Shown piece after piece: positions 25,248 through 33,115 of a stretch of DNA of 38,071 bases. The first letter of the stretch is position 1. Each line of letters opens with the position of its first letter. The DNA is taken from positions 1 through 38,071 of the forward strand of contig CADBIU010000010.1 of assembly GCA_902794825.1 (NCBI GenBank). The letters are read 5' to 3'. Both the position numbers and the translations under genes were made by a program. This DNA comes from an uncultured Lachnospiraceae bacterium (GTDB lineage: Bacteria; Bacillota; Clostridia; Lachnospirales; Lachnospiraceae). The notes under the pieces were generated by a model that made no database searches, had not been told where the DNA came from, and worked only from the letters and a program-made list of their open reading frames with translations.

Positions 25248-26684
25248 TCACAGAGCCTTGTGGTTATCAACGATCAGGTTCTTATAGAAATCCACCGCGC
25301 CCGGCAGGCAGTCATAGCGCAGCGCCTCGTTGACGCCGTGGATCCCCTTCTTCTCCTCCTGCCCGTACACGATCGGGGCAAAGCGGATACAGTTATTGCA
25401 GATCTCATCGTAAAAAGTGGCGTCAGTCGCCGCTGTCAGAATATAGGGACTGCTGATGCAGCCGGGGAATGTTTTGGCGGCGGTGTCTGCTACATAGCGG
25501 TACACTTCGCCCTTGTGATCGATCATTCTTGTGCAGGCCGTTCCGTGGACTACTTCCATCTCCAGGTCATATTTGGCGGCGATCCTTCTAATAACTTCAA
25601 GGCTCTCCTTCATATCCTGGTGGTGGACGAAGCGAAGATTCGCGCCGAGAGTCGCTTCCTGCGGCATTACATTGTAAGCATTGGAGCCGGAAGCCATCGT
25701 AAAGGTGATCGTCGTCCTGAGCATAGCCGCGGCCTGCCCGCTAATACGAGGCGTAAACCACTCGATCGGATAGCGGAAGAGCCACAGATTCTCAAGGATC
25801 AGCCGGATCGGAAAGGAAGCCGCGGGTGCCAGCGCCTCCAGCATGGCCCTCGTCTCCGGTTCCATTTCGCTGCGGAAGGGACAGTGACGCTCCACATCGC
25901 ACACAAAGGCCGACAGCCTTTCGATCGGTGAGTTTTTCTGCGGAGTGCTGGCGTGGCCGCCCTTGCCCCGGGCAATAAACTTCACGTTGGCCCTGCCCTT
26001 CTCCGATATGCCGATCATGGCAAAATTCCCTTTGATCCCCATCATCGGGTCCGTGTAAAGACCGCCGCCCTCGTCGCATACCAGCCAGGGCTTTACACCG
26101 CGCCCCCGCAGTTCTTCCACCAGAGCGGGACATCCCGGACCTCCCCACTCCTCTGTACAGGAAGTAGAGAGCCAGATGTCCTGTTCGGGCTCATACCCCT
26201 CCGCAAGCAGTTCCTCCACCGCCTGGAAAAAAGCCATACATGAGCACTTCGTATCTACGGATCCGCGCCCCCAGACCTTTCCTTCAGAGATTTCTCCTGA
26301 AAAAGGAGGTTTGGTCCACTCCCCGGAGACCGGTACTACGTCCTGATGTCCCATGAGCACCACCGGATAATCATCCGATCGCCCCTTCCAGTGATAGAGC
26401 AAACTTCCGCCGATCTCTGTTTTGTCCAAACGGGCGTGTACCAGAGGAAACAGTTCCGCAAGGATCTTGTGATATCCCAGGAATGTCTCACGCTGGTCTG
26501 TGTTCGGATAGGAAATTGTGTCGTATTTCACCATCCGCGACAGTTTTTCCGCATAGGGAAGGGCGCGCGCATCGTCTTTTGACGGAACATAGTCCGACTT
26601 CCGCGCCGGGATCATCAGCGTATGCGCGAGCGCCGCGGCTCCCAAAGCCAACAGCAGCAACAGAATTCCGATCAGAATTTTCAT
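25248..26684 (-). CDS. Membrane-anchored M20-family metallopeptidase
   Basis: This is a 478-residue zinc aminoacylase/carboxypeptidase-type protein with a long N-terminal hydrophobic segment (2-20), a signal anchor or signal peptide. Metal and catalytic residues are visible: His113 and Asp115 in GHQDVVP, Asp144 in GRGSVDTK, and the Glu178-Glu179 pair in STSCTEEWGGPG. A dimerisation/lid domain follows from about 220 (GKGGHAS), and a final metal ligand lies near the C-terminus. It resembles the PM20D1/carboxypeptidase-S branch more than PepT or DapE. The natural substrate, a peptide or N-acyl amino acid, is unknown. It lies upstream of the queuosine promoter and appears independent. Confidence 0.9.
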   Translation of the reverse strand: MKILIGILLLLLALGAAALAHTLMIPARKSDYVPSKDDARALPYAEKLSRMVKYDTISYPNTDQRETFLGYHKILAELFPLVHARLDKTEIGGSLLYHWKGRSDDYPVVLMGHQDVVPVSGEWTKPPFSGEISEGKVWGRGSVDTKCSCMAFFQAVEELLAEGYEPEQDIWLSTSCTEEWGGPGCPALVEELRGRGVKPWLVCDEGGGLYTDPMMGIKGNFAMIGISEKGRANVKFIARGKGGHASTPQKNSPIERLSAFVCDVERHCPFRSEMEPETRAMLEALAPAASFPIRLILENLWLFRYPIEWFTPRISGQAAAMLRTTITFTMASGSNAYNVMPQEATLGANLRFVHHQDMKESLEVIRRIAAKYDLEMEVVHGTACTRMIDHKGEVYRYVADTAAKTFPGCISSPYILTAATDATFYDEICNNCIRFAPIVYGQEEKKGIHGVNEALRYDCLPGAVDFYKNLIVDNHKAL

Positions 26685-26729
26685 ATATCCTCTCCCGCTT
26701 TACTCTTCATTAGTCCACGACTTTTTGTG

Positions 26730-26735
26730 TATAAT
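26730..26735 (+). promoter_or_regulatory. Putative -10 element of the acetyltransferase gene
   Basis: TATAAT at 26730-26735 in the divergent gap between the peptidase and the acetyltransferase. The -35 region is poor. The start codon is 56 bases downstream, with AAGGAG unusually far (about 12 bases) from it. Confidence 0.4.
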
Positions 26736-26791
26736 GAACTTGCCCAAACAACACACTGACAACTGAACACCACAAGGAGATCAACTGCACT

Positions 26792-27475
26792 ATGTCACGC
26801 AAATATATCGATATGACCAAGTACCCCAGACTCGACCACTTCAGGCATTTCCTGACTATGCAGCAGCCTTGCGTATCCATTACCGTTCAGGTCGACATCA
26901 CCGACTGGCTCTCCAGGCTCAAGGCGTCCGGCTGTCCCTTCTTCCTGAGCTTTCAGTACGCCGTCGTGCGGGCTGCCAACCGGATCCCGGAATTTCGCCA
27001 GCGCATTGTCGATGATAAAATCGTGGAGTATGATTACTGCAACCCGTCATACATCGTATCTCTTCCTGACGACACCTACCGCTACTGCAATGTGAACGTC
27101 AACCAGCCCTTCGCGCAGTACCTCAAAGAGAGCCGCGTCAAACAGGACGCCGCTCTTCACTCTGAGCACCTGGAAGAGGAAGAAGGCGATGTTCTGGGTC
27201 TTCTCTTTATATCCTGCGTCCCCTGGTTCAACTATACGGAAGCCATGATGCCCTACCCGGGCGGCAGTTTTTCTAATCCGAGTTTCTGCTGGGGAGGATA
27301 CAGGACGGAGAAATATCTTGCCCTTGAGGATGGCCGGGTAACGGAAAAGGTCAAAACATCGATCCCCGTCACTCTCTTCTTCAACCACGCCCTCATCGAC
27401 GGGATCCACGCAGGCCGGTTCTTCGACAATCTTGGTGATGAACTGAATAATTTTAATTTTTCGACAAAGGAGTGA
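26792..27475 (+). CDS. Chloramphenicol acetyltransferase-family protein
   Basis: This 227-residue protein has the overall CAT pattern. The N-terminus DMTKYPRLDHFRHF resembles the CAT start, a central region has FFLSFQYAVVRAANRIPEFR, and the C-terminal catalytic motif is NHALIDGIHAGRF (198-210) with His199 as general base and Asp203. Classical CATs read HHAVCDGxH, so the first His is replaced by Asn here. Such chromosomal CAT-like proteins are common in Clostridia and need not confer chloramphenicol resistance; another acyl acceptor is possible. It stands alone between divergent and convergent genes. Confidence 0.85.
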   Translation: MSRKYIDMTKYPRLDHFRHFLTMQQPCVSITVQVDITDWLSRLKASGCPFFLSFQYAVVRAANRIPEFRQRIVDDKIVEYDYCNPSYIVSLPDDTYRYCNVNVNQPFAQYLKESRVKQDAALHSEHLEEEEGDVLGLLFISCVPWFNYTEAMMPYPGGSFSNPSFCWGGYRTEKYLALEDGRVTEKVKTSIPVTLFFNHALIDGIHAGRFFDNLGDELNNFNFSTKE

Positions 27476-27491
27476 CGCAGGTCACTCCTTT
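27466..27491. terminator. Symmetric hairpin shared by two convergent gene ends
   Basis: A perfect 11-bp stem (27466-27476 with 27481-27491) with a 4-base loop. Both stop codons lie within it: each arm encodes Lys-Glu-stop, one for the acetyltransferase and one for the large anchored protein. Four to five T or A flank the left side, so minus-strand termination is the more likely function. Confidence 0.7.
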
Positions 27492-29914
27492 ACCATTGTG
27501 ATCGTATAGTTTCCGGTCCCGCTCATCTGTGTGATCCGGAGCTGATAGCCCTGCCCTTCTTTCAGGATCACAGACAGATCGCTTCCACTGCCCATCTCAT
27601 CGGCTCCCTCGAGTCTGTCCCCCAGCTGACTGTAGACATACATCTTCACGCTGCAGCCGTCCTGCATGTTGCCGATCGTGATCCGGTACTTTCCGGAATC
27701 GGCAGCTGTAAAGGTATAAGTCTTCTTCTGATCCTTATAAGTGACAATGCCGGGTACGATGCTCTTCCCGCTGATGTCTGAGGCGGATTCCTGCTTGCCG
27801 ACCGCCAGTGCGTACTCCCCTGTCTTCCCGGACTGCGCCGCGTCGATCCTGTAAGTCTCACCCGCGTTCAGTTCCAGTGTAACGCCGCTTCCGGCCGCCA
27901 GAATATCCCCGAAGACTTTTCCGCCTCTCGCGTCATATATGTCCGTCTTCAGCGCAAGTTCCTTATCGGCTCCGCTGACATCAAAGCGGTAAGTACCGCT
28001 GTTCTCCGGCACAAAGGAGTAACTGTTGCACTGCCCCTTAAACTCCATGCTGTCACGGACAAGTTCATAGGCTGAGACATCCGCCTGTGCTTTATTCTGC
28101 CCGAAGCGCAGGACATATTTGCCCTCTCCTTCCACTGCTTCCACGGAAACAGTATAAGTCTTGTCCTTTTCGAGGACGCAGTTCACTTCGCTTCCGTTCA
28201 CAAGGCCGGTCTGTTTCACGATCTCCGCGCCTTCCGGTCCTTTGACCAGAATCTGCGCCTTGAGCGTGCCCTCCACTCCGGTGAGGAAGAAACTGCATGG
28301 TCCTCCCGCCGCTTTCACTGTGTAATCCTGCTTCTTTACGGTGCCCTTAAGTTCCCCGGGATACTCTGCAAAGGCGACTTTTACCGCCGTATACTCGTTT
28401 ATCTCCGGTTTAAGACCGCTCTCGGCCTCTTCAATCTGCCCGTTAAGCGCATCCAGAGCATCGCAGGAGTAGAGCTCTGAGGCTTCCTCCACGATCCTGT
28501 ACGCCTCGTCAAAATCCCCGGCGTCAACAGATCCTGCGGCTTCCCTGGTCACATAAGCCACAAACGCGGCCCTGAGATTTTCCGCTTTCTGTGTGAGCTG
28601 CTCGTCCTCGGGCAGTATCTCCAGAGCCTTGTCGATCCTGGCAAAAGCTTCCTCGAAATCACCGTCCGCCGCCATCTGGTCGGCCTCCCTGAAAGCATTG
28701 CTGCGCACAAGGGTGTGATATTTTGACAAACAGGACTCCCTGCTCTGTTTCAAATCCGTATTATCAGGCAGAAGCGCTATTGCCGCATCGATCTGCTCTA
28801 TGGCCGCAAGATACTCTGCCTCCGTCTCCGGACTTTCCGCGGTCTTCAGCAGCTGATCCACACAGGCTTTCACATTCTTCTGCGCGTCCCCATAGACAGT
28901 CGACGACTCCTCTATCTTAAGAAAAGCCTTGATCGCCGCGACATACTCGCGGTTCTCCATGAAGGTCACGCCTTCCTTAAAGCTTGCCGAAGAGACCTCG
29001 TAGAGTTCCACCTCCGCCAGAGCGCCTTCCGCCATTTCCGAGAGTTCGTCCTTCTCAAACCCCGTCAAAATATTCAGATACGCGCAGGTATCCTGATACC
29101 CGCACAGTTCATCCATATATCTGTCTCTGACAGTATTCACGGCCTCCCGGGCTTTGGGATCCGCTTTCTGCTCCTTCGCCTCATGCCCCAGGATCTCGCT
29201 GTTGTAGATCGTCACCGCGTTTGCGTAATGGGCGGCGTCAATGCTCTTCCCAAACCTCTTCACGGAAGTGTCCCGCATATACCATACAGCTGCGGCTGCC
29301 GCTGACAGCATCAGCGCCAGGACGATCGCCTTGACCGGTGATTTCTTCCTGCGCCGGAAAGTGGGATCCTCTTCCTGCACCTTTGAACCGCCCCGCGCGC
29401 TCTTAGCCGCTCCGGAATTTCCCCGCGCACCGCTGCCTCCTGCCGCTTGACGTCTCTGCGCGCTCTCACCCGCCGCGCTGCGCGCTCCGGTCTTACCGGC
29501 CTTGCCCTGCGTCGGTCCGCCGGGCGTCTTGCGATACTTAAGGGGTCTTATAAATTCCGTCTGCGATTCTCCCGGAGCCGGAAGCGCATATCCCTCAATC
29601 CGGATACGGATGTCCAGCCCCTCATCGTCCTCCAGATAGATCTTCTCGTCCCAGAGTTGTCCGGACAGCACTTTCAGCGGATCCACAGTAAACAACCGTC
29701 TGCCGTACTCGTCATAACACTCCGCCGTGATCGCGACCGTCTCGCCGTTTTTGATCTCCCAGAACAGTTCCTCAGGCACGAAATACCTCAGAGTCTCCGG
29801 CTGTCTGGTGCACAGAATGCGAATGTTGTTGAGCAGATTCTGGTCAGACTCACAAACATAAGTATGCGCTATATTCGGTTCGTCAAGTCTTGAGATCAGA
29901 AATTCCCGCTTCAT
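27482..29914 (-). CDS. Large anchored protein with TPR-like and PPC-like repeats
   Basis: This is an 810-residue protein of unknown function. Residues 1-125 are a cytoplasmic domain, followed by a Gly/Ala/Ser/Arg-rich linker (130-180), a basic patch (RRRKK, 187-191) and one membrane helix (193-212). The extracellular part has helical TPR-like repeats at about 310-485, where repeated x-A-x(4)-A-x-x-ALEILPED-type segments recur, then three beta-sandwich modules resembling bacterial pre-peptidase C-terminal domains (about 515-607, 622-707, 720-808). Each ends in a G-x-Y-x-L/I strand. An AAAGGA site precedes the ATG. A scaffold or surface-sensing role is a guess; there is no catalytic motif. Confidence 0.8.
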   Translation of the reverse strand: MKREFLISRLDEPNIAHTYVCESDQNLLNNIRILCTRQPETLRYFVPEELFWEIKNGETVAITAECYDEYGRRLFTVDPLKVLSGQLWDEKIYLEDDEGLDIRIRIEGYALPAPGESQTEFIRPLKYRKTPGGPTQGKAGKTGARSAAGESAQRRQAAGGSGARGNSGAAKSARGGSKVQEEDPTFRRRKKSPVKAIVLALMLSAAAAAVWYMRDTSVKRFGKSIDAAHYANAVTIYNSEILGHEAKEQKADPKAREAVNTVRDRYMDELCGYQDTCAYLNILTGFEKDELSEMAEGALAEVELYEVSSASFKEGVTFMENREYVAAIKAFLKIEESSTVYGDAQKNVKACVDQLLKTAESPETEAEYLAAIEQIDAAIALLPDNTDLKQSRESCLSKYHTLVRSNAFREADQMAADGDFEEAFARIDKALEILPEDEQLTQKAENLRAAFVAYVTREAAGSVDAGDFDEAYRIVEEASELYSCDALDALNGQIEEAESGLKPEINEYTAVKVAFAEYPGELKGTVKKQDYTVKAAGGPCSFFLTGVEGTLKAQILVKGPEGAEIVKQTGLVNGSEVNCVLEKDKTYTVSVEAVEGEGKYVLRFGQNKAQADVSAYELVRDSMEFKGQCNSYSFVPENSGTYRFDVSGADKELALKTDIYDARGGKVFGDILAAGSGVTLELNAGETYRIDAAQSGKTGEYALAVGKQESASDISGKSIVPGIVTYKDQKKTYTFTAADSGKYRITIGNMQDGCSVKMYVYSQLGDRLEGADEMGSGSDLSVILKEGQGYQLRITQMSGTGNYTITMVKE

Positions 29915-29924
29915 TTATATCCTT

Positions 29925-30152
29925 TCAATTGCCGCTCTCGCCGATTTGCTGCGATCTGACGGCTTCCATTACCAGCCTGACCGTCTCTTCCACCCGCACC
30001 TTCTCATCTGAGACCAGAAAAGCCTTCACTGATTCATCGGCGCGGTAATAGTCGCTCGCATATATGCCAAAAGATACAGCCAGCACTGTGAATGCCGCAG
30101 CCGCCGCAATAATGACCTTCTTCACTATATAGCTTTTATGATCCTTCTGCAA
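29925..30152 (-). pseudogene. Probable remnant of an anchored alpha/beta hydrolase gene
   Basis: This 75-codon reading frame has a membrane segment (about 11-32) followed by ASDYYRADESVKAFLVSDEKV. From memory this resembles the N-terminal signature of anchored alpha/beta hydrolases common in Clostridia, whose catalytic domain should continue for about 200 more residues. Here the frame ends shortly after it. The best start is TTG 30152 with no good ribosome-binding site. It ends 10 bases before the large anchored protein. It is either a decayed remnant or a genuine small membrane protein coupled to the next gene; I favour the former, weakly. Confidence 0.4.
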
Positions 30153-30189
30153 TTCGGTTTATACCTCGCGCTTTTATTTATCTGCCGGC

Positions 30190-30219
30190 AAAAAAATGCG
30201 CTCTGAGCGAGCGCATTTT
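30190..30219 (-). terminator. Intrinsic terminator after the foldase gene
   Basis: A perfect 11-bp stem (30193-30203 with 30209-30219) with a 5-base loop is followed by a TTTTTTT run on the minus strand. Confidence 0.92.
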
Positions 30220-30242
30220 CTTACTACATTCAGGTTACAGGC

Positions 30243-31448
30243 TTATTCTACGGCTGCATGTTCCGCGATATACGCTTCCACCTTTTCGGGCAGGACGTAC
30301 TGCTGGATCAGATAGGGCCTGCCGTACATCGTCTCGATATCTTCGGTAACGCCGTTCTCTGTCTTGAAGGCTTCATAGTCCTCATCTGTGATCGCGATCC
30401 CTGCCTTGGCTGCCAGATCCTGGTAAGCCATGTTGTTGAGGCAGAACTTCTTGGCGTCTTCCTCAAGGACCTTTTCGTACTCCTCGGTATTGGCCGCGCC
30501 CTTGTACTCCATGACACTGCCGTAAGAGAAGTCCATGCCATACTGCGCGTACATCTGGGCCATGTAGTTGAATTCTTCCTCGTTGAGCGTCATCTGAAGA
30601 GCCTTAAGCTGCTTGAGATAAGCATCCGGATATTTGTCAGCGGAAATATTGTCGCTGATGTACTTGCTCACTGCGCTATTGAGATTGTTCTTATAATTGG
30701 TATCTTTCAGATACTGTTTGTATTCCTCAACAGTCTGTGCGTAGTCAGCGAGATTGGTCTTGACGAATTCATCGTTAAACTCGGGAAGTTCCTTAATTCC
30801 GTTAACTGTTACCGCAAAAACCGCTGCCTTTCCGGCCAGATCAGGGTTATTCGCATACTCTTCCGGGAAAGTCACATTGACAGTCACCTGGTCGCCTGGA
30901 TGCGTCCCGATGAGCTGCTGTTCAAAGTTGTCGATGAAAGAGCCGGAACCGATCGTCAGATCATATCCCTGCGCGCTTCCGCCGTCAAACTCAGTGCCGT
31001 CGATCGTTCCAACATAGTCGATGTTGACTACATCGCCGTCTTTGACAGCGAGAGCAGCGTCAGCATTCAGGGCCCTGTGATTCGACAGCTGAGCATTGAT
31101 ATCCTCCTGCATCTTCTCGTCCGTATACTCCACGTCCGCGCTGGCGATCTTGACAGCGTTTACGTCAAAAGTCTTGACGTAATCAGCCACATTGACGTCT
31201 TTAATAGTGCCGTCGTCATTCAGCATAGCGCTGTAATCAGTGGAAGCCACAGTCTTGTTCTTCTCAATATACCATCTTCTGCCATAAGCAGCGCCGATCA
31301 GTGCGGCAATCAATACGATGATCCCGATCCCGATCGCTTTATTTCTTGTCGCCGCGCGTTTAACCTGCTCGCGCTCATCCTTTGCGCGCTCGCGCTTTGC
31401 CTTGCTGGCGCTCATTCCATCATACTTCGTGTTCTTGTTCCCGGCCAT
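30243..31448 (-). CDS. Membrane-anchored FKBP/trigger-factor-like foldase
   Basis: This 401-residue protein has a basic N-terminus (SKAKRERAKDEREQ) and one membrane helix (37-56), and is otherwise extracytoplasmic. An FKBP-type peptidyl-prolyl isomerase domain lies at about 136-219: GDVVNIDYVGTIDGTEFDGG, then IGSGSFIDNFEQQLIG and PGD. The remainder is helical and resembles the trigger factor C-terminal/SurA-like chaperone arms. The likely role is folding of exported proteins at the membrane surface. The start is ATG 31448, ten bases after GAGGAG; an upstream in-frame start would lie in the leader. It has its own promoter and terminator. Confidence 0.87.
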   Translation of the reverse strand: MAGNKNTKYDGMSASKAKRERAKDEREQVKRAATRNKAIGIGIIVLIAALIGAAYGRRWYIEKNKTVASTDYSAMLNDDGTIKDVNVADYVKTFDVNAVKIASADVEYTDEKMQEDINAQLSNHRALNADAALAVKDGDVVNIDYVGTIDGTEFDGGSAQGYDLTIGSGSFIDNFEQQLIGTHPGDQVTVNVTFPEEYANNPDLAGKAAVFAVTVNGIKELPEFNDEFVKTNLADYAQTVEEYKQYLKDTNYKNNLNSAVSKYISDNISADKYPDAYLKQLKALQMTLNEEEFNYMAQMYAQYGMDFSYGSVMEYKGAANTEEYEKVLEEDAKKFCLNNMAYQDLAAKAGIAITDEDYEAFKTENGVTEDIETMYGRPYLIQQYVLPEKVEAYIAEHAAVE

Positions 31449-31550
31449 AACGGTTATTCTCCTCTCAGTTTCATCTTCACGGTCCGGATTCAGGCGGAAC
31501 CGGGCCGATCTCTGCGGATTGCAGGCGGTCTGATCCTGCAAAACATTGCT

Positions 31551-31578
31551 ATTATAACAGATTTTCGCCGTTCGTCAG
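31551..31578 (-). promoter_or_regulatory. Promoter of the foldase gene
   Basis: Minus-strand -35 CTGACG (31573-31578), 16-base spacer, extended -10 TGTTATAAT (TATAAT at 31551-31556). It gives a leader of about 100 bases with no obvious structured element. Confidence 0.68.
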
Positions 31579-31599
31579 TGTTTATTATGTGAAATTTTG

Positions 31600-31616
31600 A
31601 AAAAAGACTCAGTCTT
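31600..31616 (-). terminator. Weak terminator overlapping the stop of the O-antigen-ligase-like gene
   Basis: AAGAC (31604-31608) pairs with GTCTT (31612-31616) and is followed by six T on the minus strand. The stop codon TGA is the loop. The stem is only 5 bp, so efficiency is doubtful. Confidence 0.45.
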
Positions 31617-33066
31617 CTCGATCTGCGTATCTTAAATACAGGCCGGCCATAAAACTGAAAACAGCTGCTGTGATCGGATAAACCGTGCAAAACAGTGATT
31701 GCCCCCAATAAGCCGCCAAGGGGAAAAAGAATACGGCCGTGTTGCTCTTCCATAGTTTCTTTCCGAAAAACAACGCCGTCAGATATCCCCAGAAGGACAT
31801 GTACAGGACAAGACCGACTATTCCCTGTGTCAGAAGCACCTGCATAATATCACTATGAGCAGTCACCACATTGCTTCCGGTCTCGGCGAGATGCGCAATG
31901 AAAGCCTGAAAGACCATCTCAGGTCCGATTCCCGTTATCTTATATCGAAGAGGCAGTTTGCAGAAGTACTCCCAGCTGATCCTCCAGATCTCCCCCCGGC
32001 CGTTTCCCCATCCGTCGTTAAAATTCATGACCATGCTCACGGCAAAACCGCAGATTGCAGCTATGATCAGCACCTCCAGCGCGATCAACAGGTACCGCTC
32101 TTTTTTGCTTTGTATCAGTCTCCCGGCCGACAGATAAAGAATGATGCCGCCTGATATCAATATCTCCGGCACAGGACTGCACAGCATTTTCCATGAAAGA
32201 CCTGCAAATTCCGCTCTTTTAGCTTCAAACAGCGGAAAATACCTCACAAATAAAAGACATCCCCCATATAGCACCACCAGAACCGATGACCGCTTCAGAT
32301 ATTGTTCCGCGTGATCATCTGCGCCAAAGACGAAAAGCAGCATGAACAACATACAGATACCGATCCCGGCATAGCTGCTGTCGCTTTCCGCCATAATGAA
32401 TCCCATAAATCCAACTACTGCAAACAGACCGTACAGTAATTCCGTCGCCCGCTCCTTACACGACAAAAAGGCCCCCCAGAACAAGGGAAGCAGCAGGCAC
32501 AGATATCCCGAATAACTGTTAGAGTTCCCGATGGTCGTCATATAGACATAATACTGCTCTTTGATCAGTCCGTTCTGAAGTCCGAACACATTGATTCCGG
32601 CCGATTGGATCACTGCCAGAGAGTTGATAAAGATATTTACTGCCATGATCGGAAGCAGCATATAGGAATGAAACCGGAGATTCCCGGAAACGATGATCGT
32701 AGTCAGGATCAGCACCACTGTCATGATCGATCCGACTTTCCATCCTCTGCTCCCGGTCAGCGACAGTTCCGGGTTTATAGACATGAATGAAGAAAACAGC
32801 GACCACAAACCTATGATCAAAAGCAATATCGAGGATATCCTGACGCTGCTTTTACGCCTGCCGCCATCAAAAAAGATCCCTGCGGCCGCAAGAACCGCTG
32901 CAGTAAGGACCGCGGGGACCGCGGCGTATAAAAAAACCCTGGCCTTCAGTTCGATCAGCCCAAAATAACTCCCTTTGATGTATAGAGGTACAAGTATAAG
33001 GGACACCGCGCCGAGATAAACAGCGATCCGGTTTTCCATTTTTCTTAGGCTGTGTGTCTGATTCAT
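31609..33066 (-). CDS. O-antigen ligase/Wzy-like polymerase family membrane protein
   Basis: This is a 485-residue protein with about 11-12 hydrophobic segments. The large extracytoplasmic loop near residues 380-420 contains the signature of the Wzy/WaaL family: GIGPEMVFQAFI followed by TAHSDIMQVLLTQGIVGLVL, with the expected A-H-x-D/N pattern. NSNSYSGYLCLLLPLFWG earlier is also typical. These proteins polymerise or ligate glycan chains on lipid carriers; in a Gram-positive the product could be capsule or another surface glycan. The start is ATG 33066 with AAAGAG seven bases upstream. It follows the K+ channel gene by 49 bases in the same direction. No glycosyltransferases are adjacent, which is unusual. 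Confidence 0.82.
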   Translation of the reverse strand: MNQTHSLRKMENRIAVYLGAVSLILVPLYIKGSYFGLIELKARVFLYAAVPAVLTAAVLAAAGIFFDGGRRKSSVRISSILLLIIGLWSLFSSFMSINPELSLTGSRGWKVGSIMTVVLILTTIIVSGNLRFHSYMLLPIMAVNIFINSLAVIQSAGINVFGLQNGLIKEQYYVYMTTIGNSNSYSGYLCLLLPLFWGAFLSCKERATELLYGLFAVVGFMGFIMAESDSSYAGIGICMLFMLLFVFGADDHAEQYLKRSSVLVVLYGGCLLFVRYFPLFEAKRAEFAGLSWKMLCSPVPEILISGGIILYLSAGRLIQSKKERYLLIALEVLIIAAICGFAVSMVMNFNDGWGNGRGEIWRISWEYFCKLPLRYKITGIGPEMVFQAFIAHLAETGSNVVTAHSDIMQVLLTQGIVGLVLYMSFWGYLTALFFGKKLWKSNTAVFFFPLAAYWGQSLFCTVYPITAAVFSFMAGLYLRYADRED

Positions 33067-33115
33067 AATGATTCTCTTTCTGATGTTAATCCTGCGATGT
33101 AAGTACTGTCTTTCA

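Noticed and set aside
27466-27491. Strong standard terminator for both directions
   Set aside because: The hairpin is perfect, but the right side has no T-run, so plus-strand termination is doubtful; kept only as a shared hairpin with moderate confidence.
31449-31541. N-terminal extension of the foldase
   Set aside because: It begins almost at the predicted transcription start without a ribosome-binding site, and it puts a Arg-rich unrelated tail before a normal anchored N-terminus.
30258-31592. 444-codon plus-strand frame over the foldase gene
   Set aside because: It is antisense to a gene with promoter, ribosome-binding site and terminator of its own.
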